Shown one piece after another: positions 51,199 through 59,862 of a DNA stretch of 64,000 nt. A program made the translations under genes and the position numbers. The stretch's first letter is position 1; each line of letters starts with the position of its first letter. The notes beneath the pieces were generated by a model. That model saw only the letters and a list, made by a program, of their open reading frames with translations. It was not told where the DNA came from and searched no databases. The stretch is from Pseudomonas viridiflava (GTDB lineage: Bacteria > Pseudomonadota > Gammaproteobacteria > Pseudomonadales > Pseudomonadaceae): positions 62,001 to 126,000 of the forward strand of contig NZ_UUON01000042.1 of assembly GCF_900590885.1 (NCBI RefSeq), given 5' to 3'.

Positions 51199-53625
51199 TT
51201 ATGGCAAGGCGTAGGCGATCACGTAGTCGCCACGGTCGGTGGACTGGCGTGCACCGCCGGCGGTGATGACGATGTACTGCTTGCCGGTTTTCGGCGACAC
51301 ATAGGTCATCGGGCCACCCTGGCTGCCGACGGGCAGGCGGGCTTTCCAGATTTCATCACCGTTGCCGCTGTTGAAGGCGCGCAGGTAGAAGTCCTGGGTG
51401 CCGGCGATAAAGATCAGGCCGCCCTGGGTCGACAGGGTGCCGCCGAGGGTCGGCAGGCCGATCTTGATCGGCAAGTGCATGCGGATGCCGAGCGGGCCGG
51501 TGTCTTCAACGGTGCCGACCGGCACTTGCCAGGCGACTTTCTGGGTTTTCATGTCGATGGCGGTCAGGGTGCCGAACGGCGGCGCCTGGCACGGAATGCC
51601 GGCCACCGACAGGAAGCGGTTTTTGTTCACCGCATACGGCGTGCCCTTGAGCGGGACGGCGCCCATGCCGGTATTCAGCGCTTCGCCACCGGAGGAGGCC
51701 TGGGCGTTTTTCTGCGCCGGCACCATCTGGATCCACAGGCCCAGGCGCATGTCGTTGACGAAGATAAAACCGTGCACCGGGTCGGTGGAGATGCTGCCCC
51801 AGTTCATGCCGCCGAGCGAACCCGGGAAGCTCAGGGATTTATCGGTGCCCGGCGCGGTGTACAGGCCGTCGTAGCGCATGCCCTTGAAGTCGATGCGGCA
51901 CAGCAGCTGGTCGTACGGGGTGGCGCCCCACATGTCCGATTCGGTCAGGGTTTGCGCGCCGATCTGCGGCATGCCCACCGACTTCGGCTGGGTCGGCGAG
52001 TAAGGCTCGTTGGGGATGTTGGCGGCCTTGACCGGCACGTCCTTGACCTCGGTCAGCGGCTTGCCGGTGGCGCGGTCGAGCACATAGATCTGCCCGGCCT
52101 TGGTGCCGATCACCACGGCGGGTACGGCTTTGTCACTGCCTGGCGGGGTGAAGTCGATCAGGCTTGGCTGCATCGGCAGGTCGAAGTCCCACAGGTCATT
52201 GTGGACGGTCTGGTACACCCACTTTTCAGCACCGGTGGAGGCGTCCAGCGCCAGTACGGAAGCACCGTATTTGTGGTTGAGCTGGGTGCGTTCTACGCCG
52301 TAGATGTCGGTGGACGAGCTGCCCATCGGCAGGAACACGGTGTTCATCAGCGGGTCGTAGGACATCGGCGCCCAACTGTTCGGCGTGCTGCGCACGTAGG
52401 TGCTGTCGCCGGTCGGGGCTTTTTTGTCTTCCGGGTTGCCGGGGTCGAAGGCCCAGCGCATTTGGCCGGTGATTACATCGAAACCACGGATCACGCCGCC
52501 CGGCATGTCGGTTTGCACGTTATCGGCGACGCGGCCGCCGACCACGACGGTGGTGCCGGCGATCAGCGGGGCGGAGGACAGCTGATAGTAGCTGTCTGGC
52601 ACGTTGCCCAGGCCGGCTTTCAGGTCCACCTGGCCATGGGTGCCGAAGTCTTCGCAGAATTTGCCGGTGTCGGCATCTACGGCGATCAGGCGCGCATCGA
52701 TGGTGTTGGTCAGCAGGCGACGCTGGCACTGCGCACCGGCAGGCACGCTGGCGGCAATGATCGGCGAGCTGTTTGGCTGGGTCGGCTGGGTCGGCTGGGT
52801 CGGCTGGGCGAGCGGCGCGGTGGCGTCGAAATACGCCATGCCGCGGCAACGCTGCCACACCGCCGACTTGGCGTTGACTTCGTTCTTCCACAGCTCTTTG
52901 CCGGTGTCGGCGTCGAGGGCGATCAGGTTGTTGTGCGGGGTGCAGATGAAGACTTTGTTGCCGATCTGCAGGGGCGTCAGCTGGTCTTCGGCGCCGTTGC
53001 CGTCGCTGATGGCCACGTCACCGGTGTGGTAGGTCCACGCCACTTTGAGCTTGTCGATGTTGTCGCGGTTGATCTGGTCCAGCGCCGCGAAGCGGCTGCC
53101 CCCTTCGGTATTACCGTAGTGGGCCCAGTCTTTCTGCGCATCGGCGGCGGCCACCGGCGTGATGCCCGGGCCGGCGCCGGTCGGAGCGACGCTTGGATGG
53201 GCGACAAACATATTGCCCGCCGCAACCGCTACGCCTACCGCCAGTACGGCAGCGACACCGTAGGCAGCGCGTGCCGGTCTGCCCACGAGCAGCGGGTAGG
53301 CCAGCGCCACGACCATGCCGATCGCGGCAAACATGAACACCCGCGAGAACAGCGGCCAGAACACCAGGCCCACATCGGCCACGGCCCAGATCGCGGTGCC
53401 CACCAGGAACGCGGCAAACAACCACGCGCCGGCTGGCTTGCGCAGCGCAATCAACAGACCGGAAACGGCCATCACCGCGCCGCCGACGAGGAAGTACCAG
53501 GAACCTCCCAGGCTGACCAGTTTGACGCCGCCGACGGCAAGCGCGAGGCCGAGCAGGGCGATGATAACGCCCAGGCCCAGGAGTAAGAATCTAGAGACGC
53601 CAGTGGCGCGGGATGCTCGTTTCAT
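51199..53625 (-). CDS. gcd: PQQ-dependent membrane glucose dehydrogenase
   Basis: 808 residues. Five hydrophobic segments fill the first 140 residues, followed by the eight-bladed PQQ propeller. Signature pieces are AHYGNTEGGSRFAALDQIN, NEPYSPTQPKSVGMPQIG and the late GQQYIVI-like strand (GKQYIVITAGGARQ). The enzyme oxidises glucose (and some pentoses, including xylose) to lactones in the periplasm and feeds electrons to ubiquinone. A run of Thr-Gln-Pro units near residue 275 comes from a nine-base DNA repeat, described separately. oprB follows. Confidence 0.94.
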   Translation of the reverse strand: MKRASRATGVSRFLLLGLGVIIALLGLALAVGGVKLVSLGGSWYFLVGGAVMAVSGLLIALRKPAGAWLFAAFLVGTAIWAVADVGLVFWPLFSRVFMFAAIGMVVALAYPLLVGRPARAAYGVAAVLAVGVAVAAGNMFVAHPSVAPTGAGPGITPVAAADAQKDWAHYGNTEGGSRFAALDQINRDNIDKLKVAWTYHTGDVAISDGNGAEDQLTPLQIGNKVFICTPHNNLIALDADTGKELWKNEVNAKSAVWQRCRGMAYFDATAPLAQPTQPTQPTQPNSSPIIAASVPAGAQCQRRLLTNTIDARLIAVDADTGKFCEDFGTHGQVDLKAGLGNVPDSYYQLSSAPLIAGTTVVVGGRVADNVQTDMPGGVIRGFDVITGQMRWAFDPGNPEDKKAPTGDSTYVRSTPNSWAPMSYDPLMNTVFLPMGSSSTDIYGVERTQLNHKYGASVLALDASTGAEKWVYQTVHNDLWDFDLPMQPSLIDFTPPGSDKAVPAVVIGTKAGQIYVLDRATGKPLTEVKDVPVKAANIPNEPYSPTQPKSVGMPQIGAQTLTESDMWGATPYDQLLCRIDFKGMRYDGLYTAPGTDKSLSFPGSLGGMNWGSISTDPVHGFIFVNDMRLGLWIQMVPAQKNAQASSGGEALNTGMGAVPLKGTPYAVNKNRFLSVAGIPCQAPPFGTLTAIDMKTQKVAWQVPVGTVEDTGPLGIRMHLPIKIGLPTLGGTLSTQGGLIFIAGTQDFYLRAFNSGNGDEIWKARLPVGSQGGPMTYVSPKTGKQYIVITAGGARQSTDRGDYVIAYALP
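52775..52808. repeat. Nine-base tandem repeat inside gcd
   Basis: GGCTGGGTC three times plus a partial fourth (GGCTGGG). On the coding strand it encodes Thr-Gln-Pro repeats in an apparent surface loop. Unit number may vary between strains without a frameshift. Confidence 0.85.
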
Positions 53626-53773
53626 ATCGAAAAGACTCGAGTGAGAGAGGGCAAAGACGCGATTTTAGCAAGATAAGTAACTGGTTAGTACATTAGAGTC
53701 CTGCAATAGACTATTACAGGTGCTGCGATGATGGGCTGAGGCTAAATGTCGCGTGTGTGGGGAGAGTGTAGAC

Positions 53774-53803
53774 AGGTGGGAGGGGGCTTGCCCCCTCCCA
53801 CCT
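53774..53803. repeat. Short GTGGGAGGGGGC palindrome (copy 5)
   Basis: AGGTGGGAGGGGGC, loop TT, GCCCCCTCCCACCT. It ends six bases before the stop codon side of the LLM monooxygenase gene, and is a likely terminator for that gene. Confidence 0.8.
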
Positions 53804-53809
53804 CATGAA

Positions 53810-54853
53810 TCAACGAAACGCCGGCACCACCTGTTCGATAAACAGCGCCAGGGATTTTTTCTTCTCGGCATGGGGCAGGCTGTTGTCGCACCAGAAGCTG
53901 AACTCATCCACGCCCAGTTCCTGGTAGTACTGGATGCGCGGGATGATCTCGGCGGCGGTGCCGATCATCGCGGTTTTGTGCAGGCTTTCCAGTTCGAACT
54001 CGGGGCGTGCGGCGAATTTTTCTTCCGGGCTCGGCTCCAGGAAACCATTGACCGGCACGGTCTTGTTGCCGAACCAGGCATCGAAGGTGCGATAGAACCT
54101 GGAGATCGCCTTGGCGCCGACCTTCCAGCCTTCCGGGTCATCGGCGGCGTGCACGTGGGTGTGGCGCAGCACCATCAGTTGCGGGCGCGGCACATCCGGA
54201 TTGTTGTCGAGGGCGGCCTGGAATTTGTTTTTCAGGTCGAGGACTTCTTCGTCGCCCTTCATCAGCGGCGTGACCATCACGTTGCAGCCGTTGGCCACCG
54301 CGAAGTTGTGGGAGTCCGGGTCGCGGGCGGCGATCCACATCGGCGGGTTGGGCTGCTGGATTGGCTTGGGCACGCTGGTGGAGGTGGGGAATTTCCAGAT
54401 ATCGCCGTCGTGGGCGTAGTCGCCTTTCCACAGCGCGCGCACCACCGGCACCATCTCACGCAGTGCCTGGCCGCCGCTGGAGGCGGGCATGCCGCCGGCC
54501 ATGCGGTCGAACTCGACCTGGTAGGCACCGCGGGCCAGGCCGACTTCCATGCGCCCGTTGCTGATCACGTCGAGCAACGCGCATTCGCCCGCCACCCGCA
54601 GCGGGTGCCAGAACGGCGCGATGATGGTGCCGGCGCCGAGGTGAATGGTGGTGGTCTTGGCCGCGAGGTAAGCCAGCAACGGCATCGGGCTGGGCGAGAT
54701 GGTGTATTCCATGGCGTGGTGTTCGCCAATCCATACGGTGCTGAAGCCACCGGCCTCGGCCATCAGGGTCAGTTCGGTCAAGTCTTCGAACAGCTGACGG
54801 TGGCTGACACTTTCATCCCAGCGTTCCATGTGTACGAACAGCGAAAACTTCAT
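53810..54853 (-). CDS. Bacterial-luciferase-like FMN-dependent monooxygenase
   Basis: 347 residues from ATG 54853 (GAGG eight bases upstream). It is a luciferase-like (LLM) TIM-barrel enzyme: FSTVWIGEHHAMEYTISPSP, the GAGTIIAPFWHPLRVAGECALLD helix, NGRMEVGLARGAYQVEF and PPMWIAARDPDSHNFA. Such enzymes need reduced FMN from a partner flavin reductase; one is encoded at 57051. It oxidises a small organic molecule with O2. It is divergent from a chemoreceptor gene, with a motif in between that recurs at the flavin reductase/permease pair. Substrate unknown; it is not close to RutA. Confidence 0.87.
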   Translation of the reverse strand: MKFSLFVHMERWDESVSHRQLFEDLTELTLMAEAGGFSTVWIGEHHAMEYTISPSPMPLLAYLAAKTTTIHLGAGTIIAPFWHPLRVAGECALLDVISNGRMEVGLARGAYQVEFDRMAGGMPASSGGQALREMVPVVRALWKGDYAHDGDIWKFPTSTSVPKPIQQPNPPMWIAARDPDSHNFAVANGCNVMVTPLMKGDEEVLDLKNKFQAALDNNPDVPRPQLMVLRHTHVHAADDPEGWKVGAKAISRFYRTFDAWFGNKTVPVNGFLEPSPEEKFAARPEFELESLHKTAMIGTAAEIIPRIQYYQELGVDEFSFWCDNSLPHAEKKKSLALFIEQVVPAFR

Positions 54854-54960
54854 GACGCTCACCTCGAATCTTTTGTGATCGGCCTGTCGACTGCGGGCCC
54901 TTAAGTACTCTCGCCAATCTGAAGCGTGCCCGTGATAACGGCTGTTCGGCGGATTGATTG

Positions 54961-54985
54961 TTGGTATACCATAATACGGAATATC
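54961..54985. promoter_or_regulatory. Shared operator-like motif, copy 1 (LLM monooxygenase/chemoreceptor)
   Basis: TTGGTATACCATAATACGG. TGGTATACCA is itself a perfect ten-base palindrome, and ACCATAATACGG continues the pattern. The core TGG(T/A)ATACC(A/G)TAATA(C/T) recurs at 57586 and 57758. It lies in the intergenic region of the divergent pair, about 109 bases from the monooxygenase start and 57 from the chemoreceptor start. Confidence 0.7.
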
Positions 54986-55041
54986 CGCAAAACTTTTCTC
55001 TCCAACGGTCGCACCCTCACCTCACAAGGAAGGCGAGCTAG

Positions 55042-56988
55042 ATGAACATAAAACAAAAATTGATCCTGGCGTTTGCGGTGATCGCCAGCCTACCGGTGAT
55101 TCTGGTGGCTGTGCTGATCATCCTCAATGTGCGGCATGAAGCCCGCGATGGTTTTGTCGACAGCAGTGGCCGCGAGATCCGCCAGGTCGACAATGCCATG
55201 CAACTGTTTTTCGAGGGCATCAGCCAGAACGTCGGCTACCTGGCGGCGCACCCACAGCTGCAGAGCATCCACGGCGATGTGAAACGCTACCTGGCCAGCG
55301 ATGCAGCGCAAGTCGCCCCTGGCGAACGCGACCAGCAGCTGTTCGAGTTGTTCGAGGGCCTGGCCAAGAGCCACTCGGCCTACACCTACCTGTCCCTCGG
55401 CACCGAAGATGGCGGCTACGTGTTCTGGCCCGGCGACCCCAAGCTGGCCAACTACGATCCGCGCACGCGGCCCTGGTATAAGACGGCTATGGCCCAGCCG
55501 GGCAAGACCCTGCGCACCCAAGCCTATTATTGGGCGGCCGATGATGTGGTACTGGTGAGCACCGTGCAGAGTTTCAACGACCGCCAGGGCAAGGCGAGCG
55601 GGGTGGTCAACATTGACGTGTCCCTCAAGCAACTGACCGATCTGGTCAAGCAGATCAAGCTGGGCGAGAGCGGCTACCTGATGTTGATGGAAGCCAACAA
55701 CACCGTGCTGGTGGACCCGAGCGATCCGTCCCACAACTTCAAGCCGCTCGGCGAGCTGGGTGATGGCTACCGCCAGTTGAGCGAAGCCGGCCCCGGCCTG
55801 GTGCAGGTCGAATTGGCCGGTGAGCGTTACATGGCTATGGTGTGGCCGTCCGAGGCATTGGGCTGGCGCTTTGTCGGGCTGGTGCGCGAGAGTGAAGTGA
55901 TGGCCGGCGCAGTACGGCTGACCTGGCTGATCGCCGCCATCGCATTGGCGTGCGGCGTGTTGTTTGCGGTGGTGGGTGCGTGGTTTGCCGGGCTGATCGT
56001 CAAGCCGATTCGCGGCGTGGCCAGCGGCCTGGAAGGCATCGCCCAGGGTGAGGGGGATTTGACTGCGCGCCTGGAGGTGAACGGCCGCGACGAGACGGCG
56101 CAACTGGCCGGCTGGTTCAACCAGTTTCTAGAAGCGATTCGCACCCTGATCCAGCGCATCGGCCAGGCCGCCGGGCAGATCCACAGCAGCTCCGGGAGTG
56201 CCACTGAAGTCTCGGTGGAAATGGCCGACGTCGCCGCGCGTCAGCGCGAAGCGGTGGACATGGTTTCCACCGCGTTCCACGAAATGGTCGCCACTTCCAA
56301 TGAAGTTGCGCGCTCCTGCAGCCAGGCCGCCGACTCGGCCGACAACGGCCAGCGCCAGGCCCACACCGGGCAGCAGCAGATCGACGCGGCGGTGAGCAGC
56401 GTCGGGCGTCTGAGCGAAGAAATCGGCCATTCCGCCCAGGCCATGGAGCAGCTGGAAAAGGACAGCAACGACATCCAGTCGATCCTTGGCACCATCCGCT
56501 CGATTGCCGAGCAGACCAACCTGTTGGCACTCAACGCCGCCATCGAGGCCGCGCGGGCCGGCGAGCAGGGGCGGGGCTTTGCGGTGGTGGCAGACGAGGT
56601 GCGCGCGCTGGCCAAACGTACCTCCGACTCCACCGGTGAAATCGACGGGCTGCTCGGCAACCTGGCGCGGCGCACACACCAGATGGGCAAGCAGATGCAT
56701 GCCAGCCTTGAGGTGTCCCAGGAGACCGTGGTGTCGATCAACGATGCGCGGGCCAGCTTCGGCTTGATCCGCGAGTCGGTGGACGTGATCCGCGACATGA
56801 ACACGCAAATCGCCACCGCCGCCGAAGAGCAGCACCAGGTGGCCGAGGATATCAATCGGCACATCAGCCAGATTCACGGGGATGCGCAGTTGGTGGCGAG
56901 CCTGGCCGACTCCACGCGCCAGGATGCGCAGCAGTTGACGGCGTTGTCGCAGACGTTGAACCAGTTGGTCAGCCGGTTCCGGACCTGA
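55042..56988 (+). CDS. Methyl-accepting chemotaxis protein with dCache sensor
   Basis: 648 residues. Transmembrane helix 1 spans about residues 7-29 and helix 2 about 293-319. Between them lies a periplasmic dCache domain with Y138, R143, W145, Y146, Y162/Y163 and D192, an arrangement like that of amino-acid-binding receptors such as PctA. HAMP follows, then the methyl-accepting domain with the signalling hairpin EQTNLLALNAAIEAARAGEQG. It should steer swimming toward a compound bearing an amino or amine group. It is divergent from the LLM monooxygenase, sharing its operator-like site. Confidence 0.92.
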   Translation: MNIKQKLILAFAVIASLPVILVAVLIILNVRHEARDGFVDSSGREIRQVDNAMQLFFEGISQNVGYLAAHPQLQSIHGDVKRYLASDAAQVAPGERDQQLFELFEGLAKSHSAYTYLSLGTEDGGYVFWPGDPKLANYDPRTRPWYKTAMAQPGKTLRTQAYYWAADDVVLVSTVQSFNDRQGKASGVVNIDVSLKQLTDLVKQIKLGESGYLMLMEANNTVLVDPSDPSHNFKPLGELGDGYRQLSEAGPGLVQVELAGERYMAMVWPSEALGWRFVGLVRESEVMAGAVRLTWLIAAIALACGVLFAVVGAWFAGLIVKPIRGVASGLEGIAQGEGDLTARLEVNGRDETAQLAGWFNQFLEAIRTLIQRIGQAAGQIHSSSGSATEVSVEMADVAARQREAVDMVSTAFHEMVATSNEVARSCSQAADSADNGQRQAHTGQQQIDAAVSSVGRLSEEIGHSAQAMEQLEKDSNDIQSILGTIRSIAEQTNLLALNAAIEAARAGEQGRGFAVVADEVRALAKRTSDSTGEIDGLLGNLARRTHQMGKQMHASLEVSQETVVSINDARASFGLIRESVDVIRDMNTQIATAAEEQHQVAEDINRHISQIHGDAQLVASLADSTRQDAQQLTALSQTLNQLVSRFRT

Positions 56989-57002
56989 CCTGGAATGCAG
57001 TT

Positions 57003-57035
57003 AAATGTGGGAGGGGGCAAGCCCCCTCCCACATT
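57003..57035. repeat. Short GTGGGAGGGGGC palindrome (copy 6)
   Basis: AAATGTGGGAGGGGGC, loop A, AGCCCCCTCCCACATT, in the gap between the convergent chemoreceptor and flavin reductase genes. A two-way terminator by position. Confidence 0.8.
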
Positions 57036-57050
57036 GGTTGTGTATGTTAC

Positions 57051-57536
57051 TCAGGCAACGACCGGCAACGCCCCCATCTTCCCATGGCAATACACCAATG
57101 GCCCGGCGTTCTGCTGGGGCACGATCAGGTTCTTCACCGAGCCGACCATGATCGCGTGGTCGCCACCTTCATATTCGCGCCACAACTCGCACTCGATCAC
57201 CGCCGTGGCATTGGCCAGGATCGGGTTGCCCAATTCACTCAAGGTCCATTCGATGCCTTGGGCCTTGTCTTTGCCCTTGCGTGCAAACGCATAGGCCTCG
57301 CTTTGTTGCCCGCAGGACAGCACATGAATCGCAAAGCGCTTGTTCTTTATCAGCACCGGGTACGAGTCGGAACTGTAATTGGGGCAGAACAGCACCAGCG
57401 CCGGCTCCATGGACAACGAACTGAAGGCACTGGCGGTCAGGCCGACGATTTGCCCATCGTCATCGAGCGTGGTGATCACGGTGACCCCGGACGGAAACGA
57501 ACCCATCACTTGTTTGTAGATGGCGGCATCGATCAT
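57051..57536 (-). CDS. FMN/FAD reductase component
   Basis: 161 residues, start ATG 57536 after AGAGGA. Family markers of small flavin reductases (flavin_reduct domain) are MGSFPSGVTVITTLDDDG, GLTASAFSSLSMEPALVLFC and INVLSSGQ-like FAIHVLSCGQQ. It supplies reduced FMN to a monooxygenase partner; the luciferase-like enzyme at 53810 is the nearest candidate, and an operator-like motif is shared. It is divergent from the NCS1 permease gene. Confidence 0.88.
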   Translation of the reverse strand: MIDAAIYKQVMGSFPSGVTVITTLDDDGQIVGLTASAFSSLSMEPALVLFCPNYSSDSYPVLIKNKRFAIHVLSCGQQSEAYAFARKGKDKAQGIEWTLSELGNPILANATAVIECELWREYEGGDHAIMVGSVKNLIVPQQNAGPLVYCHGKMGALPVVA

Positions 57537-57585
57537 GGGTATGTCCTCTGGCGTTGAAGCGGTTCTTATGAATTTATAGGTCTGA

Positions 57586-57606
57586 TGGTATACCGTAATA
57601 CAATCG
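57586..57606. promoter_or_regulatory. Shared operator-like motif, copy 2 (flavin reductase side)
   Basis: ATGGTATACCGTAATACAAT, 50 bases upstream of the flavin reductase start. It matches copy 1 at TGGTATACC-TAATAC. Confidence 0.68.
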
Positions 57607-57757
57607 ATGCAACCGCTTTTTCAAACCGCCGACAAACGTCAACCTTTGGTCTTATAACCAGTAAATACGGGGGTTAATACCAGAAATGGCGATGGGGCAT
57701 GTGGCACACTTACAGATCAGATGCAGCTTAAGACTACGGATCAGTCTTGTGAAAATG

Positions 57758-57780
57758 TTGGAATACCATAATATGGTGTT
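57758..57780. promoter_or_regulatory. Shared operator-like motif, copy 3 (NCS1 permease side)
   Basis: TTGGAATACCATAATATGGT, 78 bases upstream of the permease start. ACCATAATATGGT at 57765-57777 is a perfect 13-base palindrome, which shows the symmetry that the other copies only partly keep. The 57537-57857 gap otherwise shows no coding sequence. Confidence 0.7.
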
Positions 57781-57857
57781 CATCTGAGGGGCGCCATGAA
57801 GCGTCCCCGGTTTGGCGTCAAACAACTATAAGATCAGACCAAAGCGAGTCCATTTCC

Positions 57858-59258
57858 ATGCCCCAGATGTCCCGGCAAGACCCCCTGATCGAGAATCACA
57901 CGGTCGATTACGTTCCTCTCGCAGAGCGCCATGGAAAGGCCCGCGACCTGTTCACCTTATGGTTCAGCACCAACATTGCGCCGTTGCCCATCGTCACCGG
58001 CGCCATGGTCGCCCAGGTGTTCCACCTCAATCTGCTGTGGGGGCTGCTGGCGATTGCCCTCGGGCACATGCTCGGCGGCATCGTGATTGCCCTCGCGTCG
58101 GCCCAGGGCCCGCGCATGGGCATTCCGCAGATGGTGCAAAGCCGTGGCCAGTTCGGCCGTTACGGCGCCTTGCTGATCGTGTTCTTTGCCGCACTGATCT
58201 ACGTCGGCTTCTTCATTTCCAACATCGTGCTGGCCGGCAAATCCATCGTCGGCATCGTGCCCTCGGTGCCCGTTCCCGCGAGCATCCTGATCGGCGCCCT
58301 CAGCGCCACCGCCATTGGCGTGATCGGCTATCGCTTTATCCATAGCCTCAACCGCATCGGCACCTGGGTGATGGGCAGCGCATTGCTCGCCGGGTTTGTC
58401 TATATCTTCGCCCATGACCTGCCGGCCGATTTCCTCAGCCGTGGCGGCTTCAACCTGGCCGGTTGGCTGGCCACGGTGTCCCTTGGCGTGATCTGGCAGA
58501 TCAGTTTTTCACCCTACACCAGCGACTACTCGCGCTACCTGCCGGCGGATATCGGCATCACCCGACCGTTTCTCGCTACCTACCTGGGCGCCACCCTCGG
58601 CACCATCCTGTCCTTTGCGTTTGGCCTGGTTGCGGCATTGGCCACGCCTGAGGGCACCGAAGCCATGGTCGCGGTCAAGCAAGCCACCGGCTGGCTGGGG
58701 CCGATTTTGATGGTGCTGTTCCTGCTCAATATCATCAGCCACAACGCGCTGAACCTGTACGGCGCGGTGCTCTCGATCATCACCTCGATCCAGACCTTCG
58801 CCAGCCACTGGACGCCCAGCATCAAAGTGCGTGTGGTGCTCTCGGGCATCGTCCTCGCGGGTTGCTGCATGGTTGCGTTGGGCGCGTCGGCAGACTTCAT
58901 CTCGCAATTCATCGGCCTGATCCTGGCGCTGTTGCTGGTGCTGGTGCCGTGGGCGTCGATCAACCTGATCGACTTCTACATCATCAAGCGTGGCGTCTAT
59001 GACATCGCCTCGATTTTCCAGGCGGACGGCGGGGTCTACGGGCGTTTTAACCTGCATGCGATCGTGGCGTATTTCATCGGCATCATCGTGCAGCTGCCGT
59101 TTGCCAACACGTCGCTGTATGTGGGGCCGTGGGCCAACCTGGTGGAAGGCGCGGACCTGTCGTGGCTGGTGGGGTTGGTGGTGACGTGCCCGTTGTATTA
59201 CTGCCTGGCGACACGTCAACACACCCAAAAGGCCAAAGCGCTATACCGCCTGACCTAA
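57858..59258 (+). CDS. NCS1-family permease (cytosine/purine/hydantoin type)
   Basis: 466 residues with about twelve hydrophobic helices. Family features include FTLWFSTNIAPLPIVTGAM at the N-terminus, GRYGALLIVFFAALIYVG, and the YTSDYSRYLP block that is typical of CodB-like nucleobase permeases. The carrier should import a nitrogen heterocycle or related small compound by cation symport. With its operator-like sites it groups with the flavin reductase, luciferase-like monooxygenase and chemoreceptor. It is convergent with the sox operon. Confidence 0.88.
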   Translation: MPQMSRQDPLIENHTVDYVPLAERHGKARDLFTLWFSTNIAPLPIVTGAMVAQVFHLNLLWGLLAIALGHMLGGIVIALASAQGPRMGIPQMVQSRGQFGRYGALLIVFFAALIYVGFFISNIVLAGKSIVGIVPSVPVPASILIGALSATAIGVIGYRFIHSLNRIGTWVMGSALLAGFVYIFAHDLPADFLSRGGFNLAGWLATVSLGVIWQISFSPYTSDYSRYLPADIGITRPFLATYLGATLGTILSFAFGLVAALATPEGTEAMVAVKQATGWLGPILMVLFLLNIISHNALNLYGAVLSIITSIQTFASHWTPSIKVRVVLSGIVLAGCCMVALGASADFISQFIGLILALLLVLVPWASINLIDFYIIKRGVYDIASIFQADGGVYGRFNLHAIVAYFIGIIVQLPFANTSLYVGPWANLVEGADLSWLVGLVVTCPLYYCLATRQHTQKAKALYRLT

Positions 59259-59295
59259 CCCTGTGGCAAGCTCCCTGGCCACGGTTGCCTGTGTG

Positions 59296-59859
59296 TCATC
59301 GCGATTGAGTACTTTCCCAAAACTCCTCGAGAGCATCCTCCAATGCGCCTTCGAAGTACTCCTTCGAGGCGCGGTCCCACAGGATATGAAACGCCGGCAA
59401 CTCCACGCTTCCCGTGTGGATGATGATCGCGTTGGTGCGCGCCACTGAGGTCTGCGCCACCGCCCCCGGCTTGAACGCCAAATGGCTCAAATCGACACCA
59501 CACAGCTTGGCCATCACCTGCCCAATCACACCGCCACTGAGCAGCACACAGGCATGGCTGTCCTGGCGCGGCAGCAGGTAGTTGGCGTGATGGTCCAGCT
59601 CCCAGCGCGCTTCTTCATCGGCAATGCGCTGGCCTTGATCCTTGGGGGTGCCCAGCAGCAGGTATTCGGTCTGTGACAGCCGCGCCACCCAGCTGCCATC
59701 CGCTTGCGCGGTGGCGTGGTTGGGCGCGTCCGGCAGAGTGAAGCCGCGGCCGCTGAGGTACTCGGCGGAATAGCTGCCGCGAAAGCCGACCCGAGGCAGG
59801 TCGGTCTGGTCGATCAGGCGGCACGGCGTGATCAAGTCGTGGGCTTTCAGACTGGTCAT
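59296..59859 (-). CDS. soxG: Sarcosine oxidase gamma subunit (atypical operon)
   Basis: 187 residues. The family features are weak: SPRVGFRGSYSAEYL-like start (here LPRVGFRGSYSAEYL), ARLSQTEYLLLG, and the C-terminal RTNAIIIHTGSVELPAFHILWDRASKEYFEGAL block. It is the small stabilising subunit of the heterotetramer. It starts three bases after soxA ends and is the last gene; purU and fdhA, usual followers in pseudomonads, are absent. Confidence 0.82.
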   Translation of the reverse strand: MTSLKAHDLITPCRLIDQTDLPRVGFRGSYSAEYLSGRGFTLPDAPNHATAQADGSWVARLSQTEYLLLGTPKDQGQRIADEEARWELDHHANYLLPRQDSHACVLLSGGVIGQVMAKLCGVDLSHLAFKPGAVAQTSVARTNAIIIHTGSVELPAFHILWDRASKEYFEGALEDALEEFWESTQSR

Positions 59860-59862
59860 GGC

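Noticed and set aside
50620..53586. Plus-strand open frame of 988 codons across oprB and gcd
   Set aside because: Spans the antisense of two well supported genes and their gap; typical GC-frame artefact.
53810..57536. Assignment of the LLM monooxygenase and flavin reductase as the Rut pyrimidine pathway (RutA/RutF)
   Set aside because: The monooxygenase lacks the RutA sequence pattern I remember, and no RutB-E-like genes are present.
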